Position numbers and translations under genes: made by a program. Below the pieces are notes generated by a model, which saw only the letters and a list, made by a program, of their open reading frames with translations, ran no database searches and had not been told where the DNA came from. From NCBI GenBank assembly GCA_913045175.1, contig CAJWQG010000006.1:1-64000 (forward strand): DNA of 64,000 nucleotides, given 5' to 3'. Positions within the stretch are counted from its first letter, which is position 1. Each line of letters begins with the position of its first letter. The stretch comes from an uncultured Gammaproteobacteria bacterium (lineage in GTDB: Bacteria; Pseudomonadota; Gammaproteobacteria; Pseudomonadales; Azotimanducaceae). Below, piece after piece: positions 33,493-42,814 of this stretch.

Positions 33493-35856
33493 ATGATTTC
33501 ACGCACCACTTTTGCAGCATCCAGCCTGTTCGTTATAGCAGGTTTTGGCAGCGCTTCTGTAATAGCAGAAGACAGCGCCAATGTAATTGAGGAAATTGTC
33601 GTCACCGCGACGAAACGATCTGAAAACCTCAAAGATATTCCGATGACGATTTCAGTCCTCGGGCAGGAAGACATTGAAGTCCAGGGCATCAACGACTCGG
33701 GCGACATCGCGCGTCGAGTCCCAGGGTTGATTCACAGCCAGGCAGGGAAAAATCTAACCCCACACTTTTCGTTACGTGGTATGGCTGTCTCGTCCAATCC
33801 GGAGAACGTCAATTCACCGGTTTCCACTTATCTGGATGACTTCCCGATCACGAGTTCAAACAGTTCAACGAATCCTGAACCCAATCTTTATGATGTTGAA
33901 CGTGTAGAGGTGTTAAAAGGTCCACAAGGAACGCTTTATGGCTCAGGCACACTCGGCGGCATCGTTCGGGTAGTGACCAACAAGGCTGACCCAAGTGGTT
34001 TTGACTATTCTGTGAGCACTGATTTCGGCTCAACCAGTGGTTCACTACGCCAGCGTTACAATGGCATGGTAAATATCCCGCTCAGCGATAATGCAGCACT
34101 GCGTCTGGTGGGTTTCGTGCGCGATGAAGAAGGCTGGGTTGATAACGTTGGCACAGGAATCGATGATGCCGATGCTCTCGAAGAAAGCGGCTTTCGCGCT
34201 TCACTGCTATGGATGGTCAACGATGACCTTACGGCGACATTCGGTACGATTTACCAAAAGAGTGAACCCGAGGATCTGTCCTTGTCGAACACGCGTAGCA
34301 ACATTGGCAGTGGAACAACGTTCAAACCTCAGTATTCGGATACCGAGTTCACTGCTCACAACCTTACGGTTGAATATGACATGGGGTTTGCGGAGCTGAC
34401 ATCCTCGACCAGTTACTTTGAAACCGAAACGGTCCAGGAGAACGATCTGAGTTCATTCCTGGCGGCAACACCATTTCCTTTCCCCTGGGGCATGATCCGA
34501 GATGACACCCACGACAATCTGATCCAGGAACTTCGACTCGTTTCAACAAACGATTCAAGACTGAGTTGGGTTGCTGGTGCCTACTATGCAAACCGCGAAA
34601 CAGATTACGGTCAGGATCACCACACGGTTCCGGAGCTTGTTGCGGCACGAAATCTGGCGGGTCTCTGGACGACATCGCTCTCCGACAATGTGTTCATTGA
34701 AGCTTCGAAGCGCGTCAATAGCGACGTTGAAAAAGCGATATTCGCTGAATTGAGTTACGAGCTGACTGATACCCTTAAGTTGGCGCTGGGCGCTCGAGTT
34801 GGCGAGGTAGAGGTCACTGACGTGCGTTGGGCTGAAGGTATTGAAGGCATCAGCGCTATGATACAGACCAATCTGCGATGGTACCTGGGCACAGTCGGTG
34901 CTGCACCAGAACTGGATGTTTATGATCTTAATCAGGTCTTTCCGCAGGGCGTGCGTCCATTCGGAGAACTGCAAGAAGATGGGACATATATAAACCAGGT
35001 GTGGGCGGTCAGCGACGACTACAGTACCCTAAAAGCCAGCCTCATTTGGCAGGCTAATGAAGACATCAATGTGTACGCGATGGCGGCCAAAGGTTTCCGG
35101 GGCCCACAGATCAACGGTGCCTCAACCACTAACGGTGGTGTGAGCCTGGTTGACCCGACTGACATTATCATTGGGCCCAATAGCAATGCCGATACGCTTT
35201 GGAACTACGAGCTGGGGATGAAAGGCAAGTGGTTTGACGGGACTTTGGATACGAAGGTGTCGTTGTATTTCCTGAGCTGGGACGATATGCAACATCAGGT
35301 AGTTCGTGTGTCTGATGCCGGTTCGTTCATTACCAATGCAGGCGCAGCGGAATCGAAAGGGTTAGAGGTTGAACTGCGTGCCCTACCGACAGCTAATTTG
35401 GAAGTCGGCTTAAACTTCTCTGTTTCAGATGCAAGAATGACGGAACTAACCGCGGCGCAGGAAGCGTTAACAGGCTTCGAGTTGGGTGTTTCCGAAAAAC
35501 TGACCAATCCTGAGTTTGAGGCCTCGGCGTTCGTACAATATACGACACCGGTCTTTGACGGTAACGAACTCTACCTGCGAACCGATATTCAGTACATTGA
35601 CGGTTACTTCAATAAGGGTTTGTTTGTACCTGGTCAGCCAGGCGTAGTTGATGCCGGTGCAGAGGAATCCGATGCGTACCACAATGTTAATGTCAGCGTC
35701 GGTCTGAACTCACAGAAATGGACGGCGAGCCTTTACGGTGAAAACGTTCTGGACAACGACGACATTATCTACATTTACCCCGCCGTTTTTCTGAAGAATC
35801 GATACGGCACGTTAAGGCCAAGAACCTTTGGTCTCCGACTCACGTATCGCATGTAA
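33493..35856 (+). CDS. TonB-dependent receptor
   Basis: A 787-residue outer-membrane receptor preceded by an excellent ribosome binding site (AGGAGGG). Signal peptide to about residue 26 (FGSASVIAED), TonB box IEEIVVTATKR, plug with VERVEVLKGPQGTLYGSGTL and a barrel ending PRTFGLRLTYRM. It heads the plus-strand catabolic unit to 43996 and is controlled by the paired-palindrome promoter. Together with the similar promoter of the receptor at 14716-16926 this suggests co-induction of two uptake systems. Ligand unknown. Confidence 0.93.
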   Translation: MISRTTFAASSLFVIAGFGSASVIAEDSANVIEEIVVTATKRSENLKDIPMTISVLGQEDIEVQGINDSGDIARRVPGLIHSQAGKNLTPHFSLRGMAVSSNPENVNSPVSTYLDDFPITSSNSSTNPEPNLYDVERVEVLKGPQGTLYGSGTLGGIVRVVTNKADPSGFDYSVSTDFGSTSGSLRQRYNGMVNIPLSDNAALRLVGFVRDEEGWVDNVGTGIDDADALEESGFRASLLWMVNDDLTATFGTIYQKSEPEDLSLSNTRSNIGSGTTFKPQYSDTEFTAHNLTVEYDMGFAELTSSTSYFETETVQENDLSSFLAATPFPFPWGMIRDDTHDNLIQELRLVSTNDSRLSWVAGAYYANRETDYGQDHHTVPELVAARNLAGLWTTSLSDNVFIEASKRVNSDVEKAIFAELSYELTDTLKLALGARVGEVEVTDVRWAEGIEGISAMIQTNLRWYLGTVGAAPELDVYDLNQVFPQGVRPFGELQEDGTYINQVWAVSDDYSTLKASLIWQANEDINVYAMAAKGFRGPQINGASTTNGGVSLVDPTDIIIGPNSNADTLWNYELGMKGKWFDGTLDTKVSLYFLSWDDMQHQVVRVSDAGSFITNAGAAESKGLEVELRALPTANLEVGLNFSVSDARMTELTAAQEALTGFELGVSEKLTNPEFEASAFVQYTTPVFDGNELYLRTDIQYIDGYFNKGLFVPGQPGVVDAGAEESDAYHNVNVSVGLNSQKWTASLYGENVLDNDDIIYIYPAVFLKNRYGTLRPRTFGLRLTYRM

Positions 35857-35878
35857 TTAGAATTCGTCCCCCTAGGTG

Positions 35879-35902
35879 GGTGCCGGGCCTCGTCCTGGCG
35901 CC
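35879..35902 (+). terminator. Possible weak terminator after TonB receptor
   Basis: GGTGCCGGG pairs with CCTGGCGCC (nine pairs, two G-U) around a CCTCGT loop, followed after seven bases by CTTTTCTT. A second small hairpin, GTGAAT/ATTCAC, lies at 35938-35955 before TTCTTTAG. Either may reduce transcription into the enzyme genes; neither has a perfect U-tract. Confidence 0.4.
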
Positions 35903-35980
35903 TGCCAACTTTTCTTGCAACATTGACGCCCGGGAGTGTGAATCCTAGTATTCACTCTTCTTTAGTTGTGGTCCTCCCAA

Positions 35981-37159
35981 GTGAAGGTAATCAAGACAGA
36001 AACTCTCCACGCCGATGCAGGTTGGCGCACCTTGTCGTTCCTCAAGATAACGACCGACGAGGGCATTGTTGGCTATAGCGAATATAACGAGTCGTTCGGT
36101 AGTACGGGAACCACTCATGCTATCGAGAACATGGGGCCGCTTATCGAAGGCACTGATCCGTTGGAGTATGCTGTCACGTCGTCTCGGCTATATGCGATGA
36201 CACGTCTGGCGCGGGGTGGTGTTAATGCTCAGGCGATTGCTGCAATTGAAAATGCTCTGCTGGACATAAAAGGTAAAGCACTTAACGTTCCGGTCCATGA
36301 ACTGCTCGGTGGAAAGCAGCGCGATACGCTTCCCCTGTATTGGTCTCATTGCGGCACATTCCGAATGGGAGAAGCGACTGCCGAATTTATTCGTAAGCCG
36401 GTGATGACGTCCGTCAAAGACCTTATTGATTTGGGAGCGGAGGTCAAAGAATCCGGCTACAAAGCGCTGAAATGTAATATGTATTTCTTCGGTGTGGGCA
36501 ACTACTTCCGTGGTGGCTTCGGTACTAATCTGCTGCCACGGGAAGAAAGCATGAATGCGGATAGCGATCAGCTCGAAGCTTTGACCGCACAAATGACCGC
36601 GCTCAGAGAAGGCGCTGGCGATGACATCGACATCCTGCTCGACATGAATTTCAGCTTTAAGACAGAAGGCTTTCTTAAGGTGATGCGTACCCTGAAACCG
36701 TTTGATCTATTCTGGTACGAACTGGACATGTTCAATCCGAAAGTCCTAGCCTACATACGTGAGCATGGCGACGTACCCATCGCCTCTTGTGAATCGTTGT
36801 ACGGCATCCGTGAGTTTGGCCCGTACTTCGAAAATAAGTCAGTAGACGTTGTCATTATCGATGTTCCCTGGAATGGCGCCTGGCAGTCATACAAGATTGC
36901 GGCCATGGCCGATGCGCATGAGGTAAACGTCGCACCCCACAATTTCTACGGCCATCTGGCCAGCGCCATGAGTGCCAACTTCTGTGCCGCATTGCCTAAC
37001 TTTCGTATCATGGAAATCGAAGTGGATGACGTGGCCTGGAAAGATGACCTGGTCACCCATCCGCCAGAAATTCGCAACGGCGAGTACGTTGTATCGGATC
37101 GCCCTGGCTGGGGTACAGATGTCAATGAAGAGGCGGTGCTGGCACACCCGCCGAAGTAA
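35981..37159 (+). CDS. Enolase-superfamily protein (mandelate racemase/muconate lactonizing type)
   Basis: About 392 residues from the GTG at 35981 (VKVIKTETLHADAG); a TTG at 35966 would add five residues. The capping domain (LSFLKITTDEGIVGYSEYNE) leads into the barrel with KALKCNMYF (catalytic-lysine position), metal ligands in ILLDMNFSF, WYELDMF and ASCESLYG, and HNFYGHLASAM at the end. These enzymes abstract a proton alpha to a carboxylate, leading to racemisation, dehydration or cycloisomerisation. As part of the receptor-headed cluster it likely works early on a hydroxy- or cyclic acid. The exact reaction is open. Confidence 0.88.
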   Translation: MKVIKTETLHADAGWRTLSFLKITTDEGIVGYSEYNESFGSTGTTHAIENMGPLIEGTDPLEYAVTSSRLYAMTRLARGGVNAQAIAAIENALLDIKGKALNVPVHELLGGKQRDTLPLYWSHCGTFRMGEATAEFIRKPVMTSVKDLIDLGAEVKESGYKALKCNMYFFGVGNYFRGGFGTNLLPREESMNADSDQLEALTAQMTALREGAGDDIDILLDMNFSFKTEGFLKVMRTLKPFDLFWYELDMFNPKVLAYIREHGDVPIASCESLYGIREFGPYFENKSVDVVIIDVPWNGAWQSYKIAAMADAHEVNVAPHNFYGHLASAMSANFCAALPNFRIMEIEVDDVAWKDDLVTHPPEIRNGEYVVSDRPGWGTDVNEEAVLAHPPK

Positions 37160-37186
37160 AGTTTTGAGCAGAACGCGGAGGACAAT

Positions 37187-37639
37187 ATGGCAGAAATAAA
37201 CGGGATCGCCCACATCCAGCTAACGGTAACGGACATGGAAAAATCCATACCATTTTATCGACGACTGTTGACAGGCATGGGGTTAACGCTGGTGAACGAT
37301 ACCCCGGATGGCATCTATGGCGTAGGCGGTAGAACGGGCATTAACATATCGCGCTCGGAAGCGTCCTATAGCAATGAACGTTTCAAACAGCGCCATCCAG
37401 GCCTGCATCATTTTTGTTTTCGCGCCCGAAGCCGGGAGGATGTCGATGAGATTCATGACATTGCGATTGAGATTGGCGCAAATATTATTCACGCGCCACA
37501 GGAAGATGGTTTTGCGCCGGGCTACTATTCGGTGTTGTTTGAAGATCCAGACGGTATTCGCATCGAAGCCAATCATGTTCCTGGTAAAGGATTGTTGGCT
37601 CCGGGCCGGGGACAGGTAGGCGGTACTAAAACCAAATAG
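37187..37639 (+). CDS. VOC-family protein, single domain
   Basis: A 150-residue glyoxalase-fold protein with GGAGGACAAT before its ATG. NGIAHIQLTVTDMEKSIPFY starts the first beta-alpha-beta unit, with the metal-type histidine in AHIQL, HHFCFRARSREDVD the second, and FEDPDGIRIEANHVPG gives the final glutamate ligand. Such small VOC proteins include lactoylglutathione lyases, fosfomycin-resistance-like transferases and dioxygenases; the metal ligands are in place, so catalytic activity is likely. It lies 27 nt after the enolase-superfamily gene. Confidence 0.88.
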   Translation: MAEINGIAHIQLTVTDMEKSIPFYRRLLTGMGLTLVNDTPDGIYGVGGRTGINISRSEASYSNERFKQRHPGLHHFCFRARSREDVDEIHDIAIEIGANIIHAPQEDGFAPGYYSVLFEDPDGIRIEANHVPGKGLLAPGRGQVGGTKTK

Positions 37640-37750
37640 GATGAATAATCGAACCAGCGATAACGATCCCTTATCGAGTGATATGTTTCTGTTAATGGAC
37701 GGCCGGACGAAGTCATTCGATACTTCGCCTAAGTGGTAGAGAGTTTGGTT

Positions 37751-38854
37751 ATGCAACCACCAGAAAATATACCGACACATTTGGCGCCGATTGCTGATGC
37801 GGCAGTCTCGTGGGTGAACGAGTCGCAAGACACAAACTATAGCTTGACGGGGCTGGTAGATATTGAGGGTGTCGGCGACGTAACGAAACCGTTTGATTTC
37901 GGGCTCGTGCTTTGCGACGGCGAGCTGTGTATGCGTGAACAGGTGAGCGTGACACCTGATGGTGATAGTTATCGGTTTGCCTATGTCGAAGAAGCTGAAC
38001 CTGATATTCCACCGCTGTTGGATCCACCTCCCGGTATTCGTCGGGAATGGCTGGACAAGCAGTTGGAGAAATACGAGTTCGTACTGCTCCTTTATTACCG
38101 CGGTCTGTGGTGACCTCCCTGTCGCTTCGAGTTACGAAGCTATGCTAAATCTGGTGTGCTGCAGGAAATCCATGCGGCAGGGGGCGAGGTGTTTGGCATT
38201 TCCAGTGAACCGCACACGCTTGCAGTAGAGGCAGAGCAAGAGTGGGAGACCGGATTCCCCATTGTAGGTGATCCTCATCATGAGCTTCGTGAGGAGTGCA
38301 GTGAAAGAGGTTGGATAGACGTCTTTGCCAATGAGAACTATGGCCACCTGCGAGAGCGCAAGTGGGCATCCCATCCAAAAGGTTACTACCAGCCGGCAGT
38401 AATCGCTGTTCACAAGTCCGGACGCGTCCTCTACCGTTGGCGCTGTGTACCCAAGTTCACCAACATGAATGGCGCTGGTCCTCGCCCGGAAGCCGCCTAC
38501 ACCTGTGACAAGATTCAGGCAGCGATGAATAGCACCGAAGACGCCCCGCTGGATAGAGAACCGGAAATGGGAACAGAGACGGCATCCTGGTTCCGGTTTA
38601 TGCTCATGTTGACGGCACATGGGTGGTTCATCAGACCCAGAGCGCTGCCGCTAGCTCGAGAGGGAGACAAAGAGAGTGTGAACCCACGGAAGGTGATGCG
38701 CCGGGTATACTGGTTTTTGGCGATGTGGCTGCTTCTCTTGGTAGTCCTGCCTATCGGTTGGTTCGGCATTGTACTACTGGCATGGGTTGTTGCTGTGATA
38801 CCCGGGCTGATTGAGATCCATCATCAGTTCCAGAACGAGCCCGATCCGTACTGA
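37751..38854 (+). CDS. Peroxiredoxin-like selenoprotein with C-terminal membrane segment (TGA = Sec121)
   Basis: From the ATG at 37751 (MQPPENIPTHLAPIADAAVS; a GTG at 37733 is possible) 120 codons lead to TGA at 38111-38113 and the same frame goes on for 246 codons to 38854. Around the TGA the protein reads EFVLLLYYRGLW-U-P-P-C, the active site of AhpC/TSA-like proteins, where the peroxidatic residue is normally Cys. FPIVGDP and YQPAVIAVHKSGRVLYRW complete the thioredoxin-like fold. Residues 315-355 are strongly hydrophobic (WLLLLVVLPIGWFGIVLLAW), giving one or two membrane passes. The read-through frame ends in ATGA, giving the start of the GST gene. A perfect hairpin lies 10 nt after the UGA. 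It probably reduces peroxides or disulfides at the inner membrane. Confidence 0.88.
38124..38140 (+). promoter_or_regulatory. Candidate bacterial SECIS hairpin, peroxiredoxin-like selenoprotein
   Basis: GCTTCG (38124-38129) pairs perfectly with CGAAGC (38135-38140) around the loop AGTTA. Ten bases separate it from the UGA. The loop contains GU, as in the other candidates and in the E. coli formate dehydrogenase element. Confidence 0.65.
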
Positions 38855-39966
38855 TGTCACCAGTAATTTTGTACGGATCACCCTTTTCCCTGTATTCGGG
38901 GAGGGCACGCAGCTATTTCATTAAGAACGGCATCGACTATCGGGAAATCGCCCCGGTAAGCAAACACTACGAATACAACGTTTTACCAGCAGCAGGTGGT
39001 CGCCGTGGCATGCCAACCATTGAGTTTGCCGATGGGTCGGTCATCAGAGACAGTGTTGCCATTGTTGATCACTTTGAAGAAGCCAATGGCCAGGCAAATT
39101 CCCCCCTGACAACAAAGCAGAATATTGTTAGTAGATTGCTGGACGTTATCGGGGCCGAGGGGATGCTGCGGCCTGCCATGCATTACCGCTGGAACTTTCC
39201 CGAGAATGAACCATTGCTGCGGTATCAGTTTGGGCACATCACGCCAATCGATCCAGCCTGGGAAGTCACCGTAGAGGGCCGATTCTCGCGCATGCATCAG
39301 GCATGTATTGATCTTGGTGTACCGCAAGAACACCATGCCCTGGTTGAGTCTCTTTATCTCGATCTGATCAGGAAACTGGACGCTCACTTTGAAAACTATC
39401 CACATTTACTCGGTGGCAGGCCCAGCATTGCAGACTTTGGCCTGATTGCGCCTATGTATGGACATTTGGCTCGCGATATAAAATCCCTTCCAATCCTGCA
39501 TGAACATGGCATATGGGTACTTCGCTGGGTCGAACGGATGAATCGACCGGAGCCCGATGTGGGCGAGTATGAGAATCCATTGGAAGACTATGTTGCCAAT
39601 GATGAGATACCCGACACATTGGTTGATGTGCTCAAACAGTTTGCCATCGATTTCGTGCCGGAGACCCTGGCCGCGTGTGACGCCACCAATGAATTTCTCG
39701 CGGCCGAGAATCCTGCTGTCGGTTCTGAAGTGGTAAGAGTTTCCGGCTTTGGTACTTTTGAGGTGAAGGGGAGTGTCATGCGGGCGGGCGCGCAACCCTT
39801 CAGGTTTTATCTGCTGAAGCGCGTGCAGGATCTTTACGAACAATTGAGCGAAGCAGATCGAAGAGATGTCACAGCATTGCTCGAACAATGTGACATGCTG
39901 CCGGTATTGGAAGCGAAGCTAACGAGAGAGATTGGTCGCGCGAATAATCTGGAAGTCTGGCGTTAA
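38854..39966 (+). CDS. Glutathione S-transferase family protein, long form (copy 2)
   Basis: A 370-residue paralogue of the protein at 12284-13396, equal in length and aligned end to end: ILYGSPFSLYSGRARSYFIK, RGMPTIEFADGSVIRDSVAI, HLLGGRPSIADFGLIAPMYG, MNRPEPDVGEYENP and the C-terminal extension ending TREIGRANNLEVW. The start codon overlaps the selenoprotein stop as ATGA, so the two are translated together. A peroxidase-like selenoprotein coupled to a GST suggests a glutathione-dependent redox or detoxification step in the cluster. Confidence 0.87.
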   Translation: MSPVILYGSPFSLYSGRARSYFIKNGIDYREIAPVSKHYEYNVLPAAGGRRGMPTIEFADGSVIRDSVAIVDHFEEANGQANSPLTTKQNIVSRLLDVIGAEGMLRPAMHYRWNFPENEPLLRYQFGHITPIDPAWEVTVEGRFSRMHQACIDLGVPQEHHALVESLYLDLIRKLDAHFENYPHLLGGRPSIADFGLIAPMYGHLARDIKSLPILHEHGIWVLRWVERMNRPEPDVGEYENPLEDYVANDEIPDTLVDVLKQFAIDFVPETLAACDATNEFLAAENPAVGSEVVRVSGFGTFEVKGSVMRAGAQPFRFYLLKRVQDLYEQLSEADRRDVTALLEQCDMLPVLEAKLTREIGRANNLEVWR

Positions 39967-39994
39967 CACACACCAATAGCTACAGGAGAATTGG

Positions 39995-41056
39995 ATGTCG
40001 AAGGTTGAATTCTGGCATGCCCGTCCCACCCATTTTTGGCATCAGGAATCGAAAATAGACGGTTCGTTTTCATTCGCGAAGCAGTATGAAGACGCGGGGT
40101 TCGATGGCATGCTGTTTTTCGACACGCAGAATCTGGCGCCGGAGGTTTATGTCAGTCTGGCCGCCGCGGCTAAAGAAACGACGACGCTGGGGTTGGGTAC
40201 GGGCGTTACCAATCCCATGACCCGGCATGCTGCGGTTGCAGCGGCCGCAATGAGTACGTTGCAGGAGCTGAGTAATGGCCGGGCTTATCTTGGTATTGGT
40301 CGTGGCGACTCATCGCTTGCGCATCTGGGGTATTCACCGATCGCGGTTGGGAAGTTTGAGGAGTATCTGGTCAATCTCCAATCCTATTTACGGGGGGAAG
40401 AGGTGGAATTCCCCAGCGATGCTAATGTGGATGATCTTCATTTGGGTGATCAGCCGGAAGGCAGTCGTTTGCAGTGGTTACAGAATGCGCCGAAAGTCCC
40501 GGTGGGTGTTGCCGCTACCGGACCCAGGGTTATCTCTATTTCTGCGCTGTATGCCGATAGAACGGACTTTATGTTGGGCGCTAGTGCAGAGCGTATTAAG
40601 TGGGGTATGGAAATCGCCAAAGAAGCGCGGGCCACCGCAGGGATCGAGGGTGATCAACCGGTATCCGCTTACGTTAATGTGGTGGTACACGACGACGGTG
40701 AACTTGCCTGGCAGATGGCGTCCGCAGCCATTAACAGTCAGGCAAGATTCATGGCAATGCACGGCAAGATCAATGGTCCTGTGTCAGATGGGGCCAGGGA
40801 AATACTCAATAACATCCATGACTCCTACAATATGAAGCAGCATGGTGCCCACGGTAACGATCTCGTTACCAGTGAGTTCGCCCATGAATTTGGTATCTAT
40901 GGGCCACCTTCCTATTGCGTTGATCGACTCGGCGAACTGGTAGATCTTGGTATCGATCGATTTATTCTTGCCGGGTGCCCGGACTTGGCATTGCAGCCGG
41001 AAATGGCGACGTTGGCACAGCGCTTTGTGTCGGATGTGTTGCCCAAGTTCAAATAG
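39995..41056 (+). CDS. LLM-class flavin-dependent oxidoreductase
   Basis: A 353-residue luciferase-like TIM barrel with AGGAGAA before the ATG. EFWHARPTHFWHQES starts it, DAGFDGMLFFDTQN, TTLGLGTGVTNPMTRHAAVA and ELSNGRAYLGIGRGDSSLAH are characteristic of the F420/FMN LLM group, and YGPPSYCVDRLGELVDLGID closes it. It may monooxygenate or dehydrogenate the pathway compound. Only distantly similar to the LLM enzyme at 4877-5956. It follows the GST gene by 28 nt. Confidence 0.88.
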   Translation: MSKVEFWHARPTHFWHQESKIDGSFSFAKQYEDAGFDGMLFFDTQNLAPEVYVSLAAAAKETTTLGLGTGVTNPMTRHAAVAAAAMSTLQELSNGRAYLGIGRGDSSLAHLGYSPIAVGKFEEYLVNLQSYLRGEEVEFPSDANVDDLHLGDQPEGSRLQWLQNAPKVPVGVAATGPRVISISALYADRTDFMLGASAERIKWGMEIAKEARATAGIEGDQPVSAYVNVVVHDDGELAWQMASAAINSQARFMAMHGKINGPVSDGAREILNNIHDSYNMKQHGAHGNDLVTSEFAHEFGIYGPPSYCVDRLGELVDLGIDRFILAGCPDLALQPEMATLAQRFVSDVLPKFK

Positions 41057-41154
41057 CGCAGGGTTGTATTCTATTACCGATTTGCAATCAATCGCCGGCT
41101 CGACTTATGCTCCTATGGGCTAAATAACTAAATTCAAAATAGGGGGATGCACCA

Positions 41155-42810
41155 ATGGCTACAGGTGCGAAGATCATCGCTGAATCACTCAAGCAACAGG
41201 GTGTCGATTATATGTTCGGCATCGTCGGTTTTCCGGTCGGATCGATTGCGGAGGAAGCACAGAAAGCAGGAATCAGATACGTCGGTATGCGCAACGAACA
41301 GGCCGCGAGCTATGCAGCTCAGGCGGCCGGATATCTCACCGGCAGGCCCCAGGCATGCCTTGTCGTTTCAGGCCCCGGCGTCATTCATGCGCTGTCGGGA
41401 TTGGCTAACGCAAAATCCAACTGCTGGCCCATGATCCTCATCGGTGGCGCCTCGGCGGTTAGCCAGAATGGTCGGGGTGCATTCCAGGAAGAAAGCCAGG
41501 TCATTTCCGCCACGCCGCTCTGTAAATATGCGCACGCGGTGGAAGATGCCAGGCGAATCCCATTTTATGTAGAGCAGGCTGTACGTACTTCATTCTACGG
41601 TCGTCCAGGTCCGGTGTACCTCGATATGCCCGATGACATCATTACCCAGGAAGTCGACGACGATAAGATTCGTATGGCGGCCACGATTCCCGATGCGCCG
41701 AGGCCGCAGGTGCTGGAAGACGATGTAGAGGCCGCACTCGCGGCGCTGGAGTCGGCGGAAAGACCCCTGGTGATCGTGGGTAAGGGTATGGCGTGGTCTC
41801 GAGCCGAAGAAGAGGTGCGAGAGTTTATCGAACGTACCCAGTTACCGTTTCTGGCGTCGCCCATGGGTAAAGGCGTGGTTCCTGACGATCATCCCCTGTC
41901 GGTTGGCGCGGCGCGAACGCTCGCGTTGCAGCAGGCAGATGTCGTCTTTCTGATGGGTGCAAGGTTTAACTGGATTATGCACTTTGGGATGTCACCGCGG
42001 TTTTCGAAAGACGTGCGGGTGATCCAACTCGATGCGGCGGCGGAAGAAATTGGCTCTAATGTACCAACGGAAGTGGCGCTGGTAGGTGATGGCAAGGCTG
42101 TAGTTGGTCAGTTGAACAAGGCCCTCGAGAATCGACAATGGTTTTACCCTGCAGAAACAGACTGGCGCAACGCAATAGCGGAGAAAGCTGCGGCTAACCA
42201 GGAAATGGTTCAGCCCATGGCTGATGACGATAGTGCGCCCACCAACTACTATCGCGCATTCAAGGATATACGCGACTGGTTACCTGACGATGCCATGATC
42301 GTCAGCGAAGGTGCTAATACTATGGATATTGGCCGCACCCAGATGCCCAACAATCTGCCAAGGTCGCGTCTTGATGCGGGCAGCTACGGCACGATGGGCG
42401 TGGGTATGGGTTTTGCGGTCGCCGCGGCAGTGGTGCATCCGGATCGACCCATTGTTGCTGTCGAAGGTGACTCTGGCTTCGGCTTTTCCGGTATGGAAGT
42501 CGAGACCATGTGTCGCAATAACCTGCCGGTGAAAATCGTGATTTTGAATAACGGTGGTATTGGTGGCGGGATTGATGAATTGCCCACGGACAAACCGATT
42601 CCACCTGGCGTGTTAACACCAAGAGCCCGCTATGATCTGATGATGGAAGCGTTTGGTGGCAAGGGCATTCTGGTTGAAGATCCGAAAGATCTAAAGGATG
42701 CGCTGGACGAGGCCATGGCCTTTGAAGGACCCGCGATTATTAACGTGCTTCTGGATCCAAAAGCAGGCAGAAAGCCGCAGCAGTTTGCCTGGCTGACCAA
42801 AGAGGAATAG
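41155..42810 (+). CDS. ThDP enzyme: oxalyl-CoA decarboxylase / 2-hydroxyacyl-CoA lyase-like
   Basis: A 551-residue thiamine-diphosphate enzyme. The pyrimidine domain has the catalytic glutamate in YVGMRNEQAASYAAQAAGYL, the middle domain follows near 190-330, and the PP domain has GDSGFGFSGMEVETM...NNGGIGG with the expected D and N ligands. QNGRGAFQEESQVISATPLC and RIPFYVEQAVRTSFYGRPGP place it with oxalyl-CoA decarboxylases and 2-hydroxyacyl-CoA lyases rather than acetolactate synthases. It is followed, 4 nt later, by a family III CoA-transferase, the same pairing as oxc-frc in oxalate use. It likely cleaves a 2-hydroxyacyl-CoA or oxalyl-CoA-like intermediate. Confidence 0.87.
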   Translation: MATGAKIIAESLKQQGVDYMFGIVGFPVGSIAEEAQKAGIRYVGMRNEQAASYAAQAAGYLTGRPQACLVVSGPGVIHALSGLANAKSNCWPMILIGGASAVSQNGRGAFQEESQVISATPLCKYAHAVEDARRIPFYVEQAVRTSFYGRPGPVYLDMPDDIITQEVDDDKIRMAATIPDAPRPQVLEDDVEAALAALESAERPLVIVGKGMAWSRAEEEVREFIERTQLPFLASPMGKGVVPDDHPLSVGAARTLALQQADVVFLMGARFNWIMHFGMSPRFSKDVRVIQLDAAAEEIGSNVPTEVALVGDGKAVVGQLNKALENRQWFYPAETDWRNAIAEKAAANQEMVQPMADDDSAPTNYYRAFKDIRDWLPDDAMIVSEGANTMDIGRTQMPNNLPRSRLDAGSYGTMGVGMGFAVAAAVVHPDRPIVAVEGDSGFGFSGMEVETMCRNNLPVKIVILNNGGIGGGIDELPTDKPIPPGVLTPRARYDLMMEAFGGKGILVEDPKDLKDALDEAMAFEGPAIINVLLDPKAGRKPQQFAWLTKEE

Positions 42811-42814
42811 TCAT

